From the NCBI GenBank assembly GCA_029547025.1, contig JAKPQA010000074.1, positions 1 to 64,000 of the forward strand: a DNA stretch of 64,000 nt, written 5' to 3'. Of this stretch, positions 37,783 to 46,672 are shown in pieces. Origin of the DNA: Armatimonadota bacterium (GTDB taxonomy: Bacteria; Armatimonadota; Zipacnadia; UBA1398; JAKPQA01). Position 1 is the first letter of the stretch. Each line of letters begins with the position of its first letter. The notes below the pieces were generated by a model. The model was not told the origin of the DNA. It worked only from the letters and a program-made list of their open reading frames with translations, and made no database searches. The translations under genes were made by a program, and so were the position numbers.

Positions 37783-37855
37783 CGCGATCCCTCCACCTTC
37801 TCATGTCCGCACGCATTGAATGCAGTCTGAGTGGTGGGTTCGCGACTGCGCCAGA

Positions 37856-39082
37856 CTAGTCCTCGATCGAGGCTAGGCGCACAACCTCCGAACACATCGC
37901 AACCACGTGGTAGTCGACCTTCCACTCATTCCCCTTGTCGGCATTGCGAGCATCCTCGTGCGGATACCAACCTCCAACCTCCGGATCGGTGAAGTGCTCG
38001 CGCCAGAAACCAACGTTCCGCAGCAGCGCCTCCGCCAGGTCGCCCCGACCCCGAGCCGCCACATGATGCGCCAGAGCCCGCGTGGCCTCGCACTGCTCCC
38101 ACCAGCCCCTCGGGCGCGAGCGGTCCCCAGCGCCTCCACCGACCGGGTAGGACGTCCTCACCCCTCCGTCGGCGTCCATCCCATGTGCGAGGCCGAACTC
38201 CAGCAGCGCCGCGGCGGGACCGGCATAGCGGCTCGGCAGGCCGACCTCGACCGCGCGTGAGAGCAGGAATGCCCACTCGAACAGATGGCCGATGTTGATC
38301 CAGCCACCGGCGGAGTCGGGCAGGGCGCGCCAAGCCGGGTCATATGTCTCGGGGAGCGCTCCGTCGGCGCGCATGAGCTCTCCGGTGATGAAGTCGCCCA
38401 CGCCCTGCGCCGCTGACGTCATGTGCCCCATCCCCGGAACCATGCTGAGCCACAGCAGTGCCTCGAACATGTGCATGACCGGGTTCTGGCTGCGCACCTC
38501 GTCCAGGATCTGGATGCCTTCTCGGTCGGTTCGCTGCGCCAGCCCTCCGGCATCATCGGCCAGGTGCTCCTCGACCCACCGCCACACACTCTCGGCCGCT
38601 GCGGCGTAGCGGTCATCGCCCGTGCACGCGGCGGCGTTGGCCAGGCCGAAGAGGGCGAAGGCGTGCCCGTAAGCATCCTTGTAGTCCTCGAGGACCCGAC
38701 CGCCACGCCCGACCGACCAGAACACGCCGCCGAAGTCGCGATCGACGAAGTGCTCCACGATGTAGTCTGCCCCACGCCTCACGACCGTGCGATAGCCCTC
38801 GTCACCGGTCAGCACATGCCCCGCGGCGAAGTTGTGCACCAGCCGACCCTGCGACACGATCGTGCTGAACCCGCGGTCCACGGGGCGCCACCGGGCGTCG
38901 ACGTGCGGCAGAAGCAGGCCCTCAGGCGTCGGTGCCACCGCAAGCCACCTGGGCAGCAACTCCTCGGCAATATGAGCACGGAACCAAGCCACGTCGAGCA
39001 GGGCGCTAATCCCTGACACCGAGACACCGTCCCAACGCAACCAGCCGACAGGAGCCACCGGAAGGCCGCCCGGCACCGCCAC
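37856..39082 (-). CDS. AGE-family N-acylglucosamine 2-epimerase / aldose-ketose isomerase
   Basis: 408 aa with no signal peptide. The (alpha/alpha)6 barrel of the AGE superfamily is clear: DFGGVFWSVGRGG, YKDAYGHAFALFG with a likely catalytic His, NPVMHMFEALLWL, INIGHLFEWAFLL and EWKVDYHVVAMC. Members interconvert N-acetylglucosamine/N-acetylmannosamine, mannose/fructose/glucose or cellobiose/epilactose. The start is uncertain: GTG 39082 gives an extra 20 residues without a ribosome site, and several GTG codons lie just downstream. It begins six bases after the frameshifted propeller gene, suggesting one sugar-processing operon. Confidence 0.82.
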   Translation of the reverse strand: MAVPGGLPVAPVGWLRWDGVSVSGISALLDVAWFRAHIAEELLPRWLAVAPTPEGLLLPHVDARWRPVDRGFSTIVSQGRLVHNFAAGHVLTGDEGYRTVVRRGADYIVEHFVDRDFGGVFWSVGRGGRVLEDYKDAYGHAFALFGLANAAACTGDDRYAAAAESVWRWVEEHLADDAGGLAQRTDREGIQILDEVRSQNPVMHMFEALLWLSMVPGMGHMTSAAQGVGDFITGELMRADGALPETYDPAWRALPDSAGGWINIGHLFEWAFLLSRAVEVGLPSRYAGPAAALLEFGLAHGMDADGGVRTSYPVGGGAGDRSRPRGWWEQCEATRALAHHVAARGRGDLAEALLRNVGFWREHFTDPEVGGWYPHEDARNADKGNEWKVDYHVVAMCSEVVRLASIED

Positions 39083-39087
39083 CGCGG

Positions 39088-39662
39088 CTACGGGTAGATG
39101 TACCCGCCCTTCGTGGCGTCGAACCGCACCATCGGTGCACCCTCAGGGGAGTGGCTTCGCAGCATGGCCTCAAGCGAGCCGTCGCACATCGCCACGCGGA
39201 TCGTTGGATTCGCGCACGCCGTCTGCTCCGCCAGATCGCCGAACTCTATGCCCTCGACGGGCTCCCGCTTCGACAAGTCACTAGATCGCACGAACCGAAA
39301 GCTCCACTGCGCGGGTCTGCTCGACTCATAGGCCATCAGGAAACCCTTACCGTCCCGGCAGACCGATGTGTTGAGCAGGTGCTCGTCCCCTCGACGCGTC
39401 ACGACCTGCTCCTGTCTCCATGTCCTCAGGTCGGTCGACCAGAAGCAGCGGATGTCCTTGGTCCACTCCGTGTTGGTGTTCTCGGTAGCGAACAGGCTGA
39501 GCCCATCGCCGTTGACGAACCCGCTAACGAAGGAGAACCCCGTCAGACGACCGCGGTGTTCTCCATCCCTTCGCCGAAGGCGAACGGCAGCTTGGTGAGC
39601 ACCGGGTTGTCCGGCGCTGCCTCGCCCGGGGCGAGGAATGGGCAGACGCTCAGGGCAGACAC
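39088..39662 (-). pseudogene. Frameshifted beta-propeller (GH43/sialidase-like) gene
   Basis: Two frames together encode one propeller-like protein. The first runs from about GTG 39662 to TGA 39543 and ends in PFAFGEGMENTAVV. The second picks up around 39550-39560 with GRLTGFSFVSGFVNGDGLS and runs through TEWTKDIRCFWSTDLRTW to the stop at 39088. Joined, they read smoothly as about 190 residues of blade repeats, shorter than a full five-bladed enzyme (about 300). One or two bases appear lost or gained near 39545-39560. The gene sits tightly between aquaporin and AGE-family genes. It is either a true pseudogene or an assembly/sequencing indel. Confidence 0.65.
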
Positions 39663-39678
39663 GAGGCGCCGAGGGAGC

Positions 39679-40383
39679 CTACTCCGGCTTCGCCTCTCCG
39701 GCCACCCGCGGGTAGACCAGCCCCGAGGCGAGCGCCCCAACGATGGGCCCGACCCAGAACAACCAGAGCTGCTGCAGAGCCCAACCTCCAACGAAGACCG
39801 CCGGCCCCGTGCTCCGAGCTGGGTTCACCGAGGTGTTCGTGATCGGGATGCTGATCAGGTGGATGAGAGTGAGACACAGGCCAATGGCGATGGGTGCCAG
39901 GCCGGCGGGAGCCCGCGAGTCGGTCGACCCCAGGATCACGAACAGGAACATAAACGTCAGCACGATCTCCGCAAGCAGGCCCGATTCCAGCGGGTAGAAA
40001 CCCGGCGAATGCTCCCCGTAGCCGTTGGATGCAAAGCCGCCTTTGAGGTCGAACTCCGGGTTGCCGTTGGCGACAACATACAGCACGCCCGCAGCCGCGA
40101 TGGCCCCGGCCAACTGCGCGGCAATGTACGGCAGCAGGTCAGAGCCGCGGAACCGCTTGCCGGCCCAAAGCCCCAGCGAGACGGCGGGGTTCAAGTGGCA
40201 CCCCGAGATGTGCCCGATCGCGTAGGCCATCGTCAGGACCGTGAGACCGAACGCGAGGGAAACCCCCACAAGGCCAATCCCCACCTCGGGGAAATTGGCC
40301 GCCAGCACCGCACTGCCGCAACCGCCGAACACGAGCCAGAACGTCCCGATGAACTCCGCTGCCGCACGCTTACCGATGGGCAC
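39679..40383 (-). CDS. aqpZ: Aquaporin Z-like MIP family water channel
   Basis: 234 aa, six membrane helices and the two pore half-helices. Both NPA boxes are present, [13 protein letters not shown] near residue 60 and [13 protein letters not shown] near residue 185; the Arg after the second NPA and small residues nearby favour a water-selective AqpZ channel over a glycerol facilitator. The start is GTG 40383, six bases after GAGAGGG; the track TTG one codon earlier is too close to that site. It is followed by the frameshifted propeller gene and the AGE-family gene. Confidence 0.93.
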   Translation of the reverse strand: MPIGKRAAAEFIGTFWLVFGGCGSAVLAANFPEVGIGLVGVSLAFGLTVLTMAYAIGHISGCHLNPAVSLGLWAGKRFRGSDLLPYIAAQLAGAIAAAGVLYVVANGNPEFDLKGGFASNGYGEHSPGFYPLESGLLAEIVLTFMFLFVILGSTDSRAPAGLAPIAIGLCLTLIHLISIPITNTSVNPARSTGPAVFVGGWALQQLWLFWVGPIVGALASGLVYPRVAGEAKPE

Positions 40384-40584
40384 CAAACACCCTCTCCTCT
40401 CCCCAAGCCGCGCCGACGATGCGGCTCGTTGCAGACCAACCTAGGAACGAGGAACCCAGTGAACTCCAACGGTGGGCCCGGTGACCGGGCTGCGCGACCT
40501 CGAGCATCGCGGCATAGTTACCATGTTCACGTAAGCACCACGCCACTCCTTTGCCACGACGCGCGGCTGAGCGCCGACAGGGGC

Positions 40585-42738
40585 CTAGGGGCGGGAGCCG
40601 CGCAGGGCGCGCACGTCGGCGAACTCGCACTGGCCACGCCCGCCCGGCTCCTGGAACTCGACGCGCGAGCCGTCGTACGGGACCTTACCCACCGCCAGCG
40701 ACCGCGGCCCGTCCGTCGGCCCGACGTACTCCACATGAACCGGCCGCCACACCGACCCCTCGGACGATGACTCCAGCACCACGCACCCCTCGGCCAGCCG
40801 CACGCGAAGCCAGAACCACGTACCCAGCGGGTAGCCGTCGAACAGAAGCTGAGACCCCGGACGGTCGCCTTGAGCCTTCCCATCTGACCGCAGGCCAAAC
40901 CGGAAGATCCGGTTCCCGGCCCGGAACAAGATCGCCGGGCCCCATGACATGCCGCACTCGCCTGTCGCGCGAATCCTCAGCTGCACGGCCGCGACGTCCC
41001 CGGGCAGGTCATGCTCCAGGCAGACCACCGTGTGCGCCAATGCGTCGATATGCAGCACGCCCCCCTCAGAGGAGAGCGCCGCATCGCTTCTCGGGCTGAG
41101 GTAGGCTCGCCAGCCGCCGGGGAGCTCATGCTCGCCGGGCCCGAGTCCCCCAAGGGCCGCAACGAAGCCGGGGTCCGCCAGGTTGGCCGCCCACACCTCC
41201 GACAGCCCGGCTTCGCCACCCTCCCGGGCCGATCGCATCGCCTCCCAGATCCCGGCCCCAGCGGCCTGTCGCCGAGCCGCGGCGCGCTCCACGCGACCCT
41301 TCAGGCGCTCATCGAGCGCCGGCCAGTACCACTTCCGCATGGCCTGCGTCCGCTGGTCTCTGGGGCCGCCCAGCAGGTAGTGCAGTCGGATGTTCCGGTC
41401 CAGCAGGCTGTCGACGAACGCCTGGTCCAGCGGGTAGTCGTTGTTGTTGCACAACACCCCGATGGAGTTGCTGATGTGGTACGTCGAGACGAAGTAGCGC
41501 AGGTAATCGGGGTTGGTATACTCGGCCTGGACGCCCTCGCCGCGCAGGATGTAGTCGAAGTAGGTGTCGATCTGCGGCAGATAGACCCCCCCGCCCGGTG
41601 GGCTCCCTGTGGCGTGGTACTCGAGCAGCCCCCCTTCGCCGACGATCTCCCGCGCCTTCCGCGACACAATGTACGTCCTCACCACATTGTCGTAGATGCC
41701 GTCGAAATACAGCCCGTCTGGCCGGTACTCGCGCATAACCTTGGCGATCTCCTGAACGAAGATCGGCCAGTTCAGCCCGCGGCCGTCGCCCGGCGAGAAG
41801 CCGGTCACCGCGAAGTTGTCGAAGCTATTCATCGCCTTGTCCTCAAGCCCGGTGCCTGTGAGGAAGTAGTACGGCGACGTGTACACGATGTTGCGCATCC
41901 CCAGCCGCTCGCACGTCCGATTCACCCGCTCGAACTCGCCGACGCCATTCCGGGGGATGAACCGCAGGCTCCAGTCCTTCCACAGCATCACCTCGGACTG
42001 CTGAAGCAGGATGTTTCCATACCGACACCACCGCTCGATCTGCGCATCGGTGGGGTACCCGGTCTTCATCGACCAGTGCCAGCACACCCGATCGCTCAGC
42101 GATGCCTCCCACGGGTACTTGCGCGGCGGCGCCACCGACACCCACAGAACTTGCTCGGGCGCCAGGCTACACGTGATGCGCCCGTCGTCCCCCGGAACGC
42201 ATCCGGGCCCCGAGCCGGTCGCGAGGTAGCTCCCGATCCCGCCGTACTCGTCCAGTAGCAGCATGTTCCCTGAGGACTGGCGGATGGTCGCAGGCGAGAA
42301 GCCCAGCGCGTAGCTAAGCTCCAGAGCCCTCGCGTACCGGATCATCAGCAGCGAGTCGCCGTTGATGCGCATCTGCAGCCGGCCCCGATGGGCCGAGAGC
42401 ATGACAGCACCGTCGCTGTGCCAGTCCACCTTGAGCCCGGTGAGCGCCGTCGGGGGGAAGGTGACCGTCGCGACCTGCCGCGCCTTCCCGATCCGCTGCC
42501 GCAGCTTCAGCGTGCCAGCCGCCGGCTCGAAGGCGAACTCAGCGCCGGTGGTCCGAACCGTAATGCCCCGCTCACTCTCCCGGACCCACTCCAGGGCCAT
42601 ACCGAACTGGGCAGACGAGAAGTCCCGCGTCGTCATCAGGTAGTCGGCATCGTGCTCGATCGAAGGCGACACGGGTGGCAGAGGCGACCCTTCTGCACCG
42701 AAAGACTGCAGCGCCAGAGCAATAGCAAGGACGGACAT
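40585..42738 (-). CDS. Secreted TIM-barrel glycoside hydrolase-like protein of unassigned family
   Basis: 717 aa from ATG 42738, preceded by GGAGTTGGTGG; the track ORF adds 32 unsupported residues. Signal peptide at 1-22. A beta-sandwich N-terminal region (about 40-230) precedes a barrel with the strands RVCWHWSMKTGYPT, MRNIVYTSPYYF and YRPDGLYFDGIYDN; the Asp of FDG is at a position used as nucleophile in GH29/GH36-like folds. The C-terminal 150 residues form a concanavalin-like sandwich (SWGPAILFRAGNRIFRFGL). Substrate unknown. Divergent from the histidine kinase operon. Confidence 0.6.
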   Translation of the reverse strand: MSVLAIALALQSFGAEGSPLPPVSPSIEHDADYLMTTRDFSSAQFGMALEWVRESERGITVRTTGAEFAFEPAAGTLKLRQRIGKARQVATVTFPPTALTGLKVDWHSDGAVMLSAHRGRLQMRINGDSLLMIRYARALELSYALGFSPATIRQSSGNMLLLDEYGGIGSYLATGSGPGCVPGDDGRITCSLAPEQVLWVSVAPPRKYPWEASLSDRVCWHWSMKTGYPTDAQIERWCRYGNILLQQSEVMLWKDWSLRFIPRNGVGEFERVNRTCERLGMRNIVYTSPYYFLTGTGLEDKAMNSFDNFAVTGFSPGDGRGLNWPIFVQEIAKVMREYRPDGLYFDGIYDNVVRTYIVSRKAREIVGEGGLLEYHATGSPPGGGVYLPQIDTYFDYILRGEGVQAEYTNPDYLRYFVSTYHISNSIGVLCNNNDYPLDQAFVDSLLDRNIRLHYLLGGPRDQRTQAMRKWYWPALDERLKGRVERAAARRQAAGAGIWEAMRSAREGGEAGLSEVWAANLADPGFVAALGGLGPGEHELPGGWRAYLSPRSDAALSSEGGVLHIDALAHTVVCLEHDLPGDVAAVQLRIRATGECGMSWGPAILFRAGNRIFRFGLRSDGKAQGDRPGSQLLFDGYPLGTWFWLRVRLAEGCVVLESSSEGSVWRPVHVEYVGPTDGPRSLAVGKVPYDGSRVEFQEPGGRGQCEFADVRALRGSRP

Positions 42739-42998
42739 ACCACCAACTCCGTGCTGGGAATGCACCTGTGTTCGGCAGGGCCCGGCCGAACCCTGCTCGC
42801 CCGCAGACCAACCGGCACTACCCTCGGAGACCAACCACCTACCGGAGACGGCCGATCGAGAGTAAGTGAATCACCAACCTGACCGCAGGCGGCGACATCG
42901 CGCAAGAGGTTAGGCGGCACGCGTGGGGAACTGGGGGGCAGCGCACAGCGTGCTCCTGTCCGGACCGTGACGACAGACCAACGGTGAGAGGAGTCGCG
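42739..42998. promoter_or_regulatory. Divergent promoter region upstream of the signalling operon
   Basis: A 260-base gap separates the minus-strand hydrolase and the plus-strand kinase. It contains three direct copies of AGACCAAC (42805-42812, 42828-42835, 42975-42982), the last just upstream of the kinase ribosome site GAGAGGAG. A fourth copy lies at 40433-40440 upstream of the aquaporin gene. No core promoter is obvious. Confidence 0.4.
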
Positions 42999-45464
42999 AT
43001 GCAAAGCGTGCTCGATGGCGTCAGTGTCCTCGTGATCGGCGACGAGTCCGAGATATGCGCGCAACTCGAGAGCATCCCGGGACCCACATGCGTTCGGCGC
43101 GCGGCCGACCTCGACCGGGCGCGGCGTGAGCTCGCGGCAAGGCCGGTGGATATCATTCTACTGGATCTCCACCTCCCGGGCTTTGCCGGGCACGGAGCGC
43201 TCGATGCACTCCTCGCCACGACCTCAGACGTCCCTGTAATCGCGGTCACGGAGCGAGGAGACGACGCGCTCGCCACCGAGGCGCTGCGCCGCGGTGCCCA
43301 AGATTGCCTGCCACGGGCCGAAGCCAGCCGGACCGTGTTGGTACGGAGCATTCGCTATGCCGTCGAGCGCCGCCGGATGGAGCGCGAGCTCGGGGCGGCG
43401 CACATCGAGCTGAGCCAGCGAGTGCGAGAGCGCACGGCGGAGCTGGACGCGGCCAAGGAGCGAATGGCCCGCGAGCTATCCGAGCTCCGAGGTGAGCGGC
43501 TGCGCCTCGAGACGGTGCTCGACGGATTCCCCGCGTGGGTGTGCATCCTCGATGCCGAATATAGTATTACATTCACCAATATCATGTTCCGGGACACGTT
43601 CGGCCCGACTGAGGGACGCAAGTGCTACGAAGTGCTGGCAGCGCAAGCGCAACGATGCGAGCAGTGCCCTCTACAAGAGGTCGGCAAGGGCCTGGCCGCC
43701 GGCAGGTTTCACGAGACGACCCTCGCTGACGGCCGACGGTACCAGGTCTACGCCTACCCATTCCAGGACGAGTGCGGCGCGCCTCGGGTGCTTGAGATGG
43801 GCGTCGACGTGACCGCCTCCCGCGAGGCAGCGGAAGCCCTGGAGCGGAGCGAAGTCCTCTTCCGGGCCGTAGTCAACTCGAGCGTTGACGCCATGGTGGC
43901 CATCGACGCCCAGAGCCGGGTACGCATCTTCAACCCGGCAGCGGAGCGTATGCTGGGCTGGCAGGCCGAGCAAATGCTCGGGCAGCCCGTGGACGTCATC
44001 ATGCCCGAGCGATTCCGTGGTGACCACAGGAGCATGGTGGCCAGCTACTTCGCGACCGGTCAGCCGTGCGGCGCAGTTGGCCGCACGGTCTCGCTTCCGG
44101 CGCTGCGGTCCGACGGAACCGAACTGCCCGTGGAACTGACCCTCTCGCACCGCTTCGATGCCGAGGACCCGATCGTGCTGGCCGTGATGCGGGACACCAC
44201 CGAGCGCGAACGCGCTCTGGAGGCCTTGCGTGAGAGCGAAGCTCGCCTCCGCGCCATCTACGAGGGATCCAGCGACGCCATCATGCTCCTCAGCGAGGAC
44301 CACTTCATAGACTGCAATCCTCGAACGCTGGCCATGTTCGCGGTGGAGGACCGGGCTCGGCTTGTCCAGATGCGTCCAACTGACCTGTTGCCGCCGGTAC
44401 AGCCGGACGGTCGGCCATCCTGGCAGGTCGCACGAGAGCACATCAGGACAGCATATGAGCAGGGGCACCACCGTTTCGAGTGGATACACCGCAGGACGAC
44501 GGGCGAGGACTTCGCGGCTGAAGTCATCCTTTCGGCCTTCGAACTCGGGGGGCGCACTGTGCTGCAAGCCACGGTGCGGGACATCAGCGAGCGAAGAGAG
44601 GCGGAGCAGCGCCTGCGCCGTGCCCAGAAGCTCGAGGCCATCGGACAACTCGCCGCGGGCATTGCCCACGAGATCAACACACCCGCTCAGTATGTCGGCG
44701 ACAACACTCGCTTCCTTCAGGAGTCTCTATGTGGGCTCATTGAGCTGATAACAAGCTATGATACTCTCCTCACCCAGATCAAGTCGGGCGCGCCCGTAGA
44801 TCCCGAGCTGGTGCAAGACATCGAGACGGCACGAGAGATTGCCGACATCGAGTACCTCTGTGAGGAGATCCCCAACGCCATCAAACAGTCACTCGAGGGC
44901 ATCGACCGCATCTCCACGATCGTCCGCGCCATGAAGGATTTCTCTCACCCCGGCGTCGACGAGCGAACGCCTATCGATCTGAACCGATGTGTCGAGAGCA
45001 CCATCACCGTGGCCCGGAATGAGTGGAAGTACGTCGCCGAGCTTGATGCGGAGCTGGACCGGTCTCTTCCCCTCGTACCATGCTTCCCTGCCGATATCAA
45101 CCAAGTTGTGCTCAACCTCATCGTGAATGCGGCCCACGCGGTGGCCGAGGCCCAGGAGCAGGGCGCTCCTCGACCCGGCCGGATACGAGTATCGACACAC
45201 CGAGCGGGAGACTGGGCGGAGATCCGGGTGGACGACTCGGGACCAGGCATCCCCGAGGCGATCCGCGACCGCATCTTCGAGCCTTTCTTCACGACCAAAG
45301 CGGTCGGCAAGGGTACGGGTCAGGGACTGTCGCTCGCCCACTCGACGATCACCCAGAAACACGGTGGAGAGCTGCTCTTCGAGACATGCATGGGCCAGGG
45401 CACGACCTTCATCGTCCGTCTGCCTCTGGCGACACCGAGCGCGGAGGGCGGAGATGCGAGATGA
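42999..45464 (+). CDS. Hybrid-type sensor histidine kinase with receiver-like and PAS domains
   Basis: 821 aa, soluble; ATG 42999 follows GAGAGGAG. Order: receiver-like domain (about 8-125) with phospho-acceptor Asp in IILLDLHLPG, but Arg where the conserved Lys is expected (CLPRAEA); coiled coil; PAS1 (about 165-280) with a Cys-rich CYE...RCEQCP motif; PAS2 (about 287-405); PAS3 (about 417-535); HisKA with phosphorylated His 557 in GIAHEINTPAQ; HATPase with NLIVNAAHAV, DDSGPGIP and GTGQGLSLAH. No membrane segment, so it senses a cytoplasmic or diffusible signal, or is controlled through its own receiver. The response regulator gene starts within its stop (ATGA overlap). Confidence 0.93.
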   Translation: MQSVLDGVSVLVIGDESEICAQLESIPGPTCVRRAADLDRARRELAARPVDIILLDLHLPGFAGHGALDALLATTSDVPVIAVTERGDDALATEALRRGAQDCLPRAEASRTVLVRSIRYAVERRRMERELGAAHIELSQRVRERTAELDAAKERMARELSELRGERLRLETVLDGFPAWVCILDAEYSITFTNIMFRDTFGPTEGRKCYEVLAAQAQRCEQCPLQEVGKGLAAGRFHETTLADGRRYQVYAYPFQDECGAPRVLEMGVDVTASREAAEALERSEVLFRAVVNSSVDAMVAIDAQSRVRIFNPAAERMLGWQAEQMLGQPVDVIMPERFRGDHRSMVASYFATGQPCGAVGRTVSLPALRSDGTELPVELTLSHRFDAEDPIVLAVMRDTTERERALEALRESEARLRAIYEGSSDAIMLLSEDHFIDCNPRTLAMFAVEDRARLVQMRPTDLLPPVQPDGRPSWQVAREHIRTAYEQGHHRFEWIHRRTTGEDFAAEVILSAFELGGRTVLQATVRDISERREAEQRLRRAQKLEAIGQLAAGIAHEINTPAQYVGDNTRFLQESLCGLIELITSYDTLLTQIKSGAPVDPELVQDIETAREIADIEYLCEEIPNAIKQSLEGIDRISTIVRAMKDFSHPGVDERTPIDLNRCVESTITVARNEWKYVAELDAELDRSLPLVPCFPADINQVVLNLIVNAAHAVAEAQEQGAPRPGRIRVSTHRAGDWAEIRVDDSGPGIPEAIRDRIFEPFFTTKAVGKGTGQGLSLAHSTITQKHGGELLFETCMGQGTTFIVRLPLATPSAEGGDAR

Positions 45465-46672
45465 AGCTGCGCGTGCTGTTCGTCGATGACGAACCCAACG
45501 TGCTACAGGGTCTCCGCCGGATGCTGCGCCCTCAACGCGATGAGTGGGACATGGACTTCTCGAGCAGCGGCGCGGCCGCGCTGGCTGCCATGAGGGAGTC
45601 GCCCTACGACGTCATCGTGTGCGACATGCGGATGCCGGGGATGGACGGAGCGCAGGTGCTGGCTGCCGTACGCGACCAGTTCCCAGGCACAACGCGCATC
45701 ATCCTCTCTGGCCAGTCGGACGACGAGAGCGTGATGCGCACCGTCGGCCCGGCCCATCAGTTCCTCTCGAAACCTTGTGACCCGTCGGCACTACGGGACG
45801 CTATTGCCAGAGCCCAGTCGCTGCGGAGGCTACTGAGGTCCGACAACCTGCTGTCACTCGTGGGGCGCATCGATGTCCTCCCTCCGCTGCCAAGGATCTA
45901 CACCGAGCTCGTCGAGGTCCTCCAGTCTCCCGGTTCCTCAGCGAAGGAGGTTGCCTACGTCGTCTCCAAGGATGTCGGGATGGCCGCGAAGATACTGCAA
46001 CTCGTGAACTCGGCATTCTTCGGATTGCCGCGCCGGGTCACCAACATGACCATGGCCGTCAGCTATCTCGGCAACGAGACCATCCGAGCCCTGGTCCTGA
46101 CCGCCAGTGTCTTCTCACAGCTAGGGCGGCGGCGCATGGAATGGTTCCCCATGGAGGCGCTCTGGAACCACTGCATCCTGGTGGGCGCGGTGGCGTCTCG
46201 TGTGTGTACCATACATCAGGCCGACCGCCCCTTGGTGGACGATGCCATGCTGGCCGGTTCGCTGCACGACGTGGGGCGCTTGGTCCTCGCCGTCGCCGAC
46301 AGCGCTGCCTACAAGGAGGCGATGGCTCTGGCCGCCAAAGAGCAGCTGTCGGCTGGCGACGCGGAGGCCCGGGTGCTCGGAGCCACGCACGCCGAGGCCG
46401 GTGCATACCTCATGGGCCTGTGGGGGCTGCCTGACCCGGTGGTCGAGGCCGTCGCCTACCATCACCGCCCTGCCGAAGGCGGCCCGCCCTCCTGGTCGCC
46501 ACTCGCAGTTGTCCACGTAGCCGATGTGGTGGCCCATGAGGCAGTGCCGCCCCCCGATCGATGCCGGCCGGGTGTGCTGGACCAGAAGTATGTGGCGCCC
46601 CTGGGCGTGCTCGAGACATGGCACTGCCTGATCGAGGAATTCCGTGGCCTCGTCGAAGGAGACACGCGATGA
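45461..46672 (+). CDS. Response regulator with HDOD output domain
   Basis: 403 aa, ATG 45461 overlapping the kinase TGA. The receiver (1-120) is complete: FVDDEP acidic pocket, Asp in VIVCDMRMPGMDG, Ser/Thr and Lys in LSGQSDD and FLSKPC. The HDOD domain (about 135-345) starts LPPLPRIYTEL and includes VNSAFFGLPRRVTNMTMAVSYLG and AGSLHDVGRLVL. HDOD proteins are signalling outputs that lack the usual metal phosphohydrolase activity and regulate motility, development or cell-cycle steps. It is coupled by ATGA overlap to the next regulator, so a single kinase probably feeds three outputs. Confidence 0.92.
   Translation: MKLRVLFVDDEPNVLQGLRRMLRPQRDEWDMDFSSSGAAALAAMRESPYDVIVCDMRMPGMDGAQVLAAVRDQFPGTTRIILSGQSDDESVMRTVGPAHQFLSKPCDPSALRDAIARAQSLRRLLRSDNLLSLVGRIDVLPPLPRIYTELVEVLQSPGSSAKEVAYVVSKDVGMAAKILQLVNSAFFGLPRRVTNMTMAVSYLGNETIRALVLTASVFSQLGRRRMEWFPMEALWNHCILVGAVASRVCTIHQADRPLVDDAMLAGSLHDVGRLVLAVADSAAYKEAMALAAKEQLSAGDAEARVLGATHAEAGAYLMGLWGLPDPVVEAVAYHHRPAEGGPPSWSPLAVVHVADVVAHEAVPPPDRCRPGVLDQKYVAPLGVLETWHCLIEEFRGLVEGDTR

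Noticed and set aside
39151-40770. 539-aa plus-strand ORF
   Set aside because: It runs antisense to aquaporin and the propeller gene, both of which have clear families.
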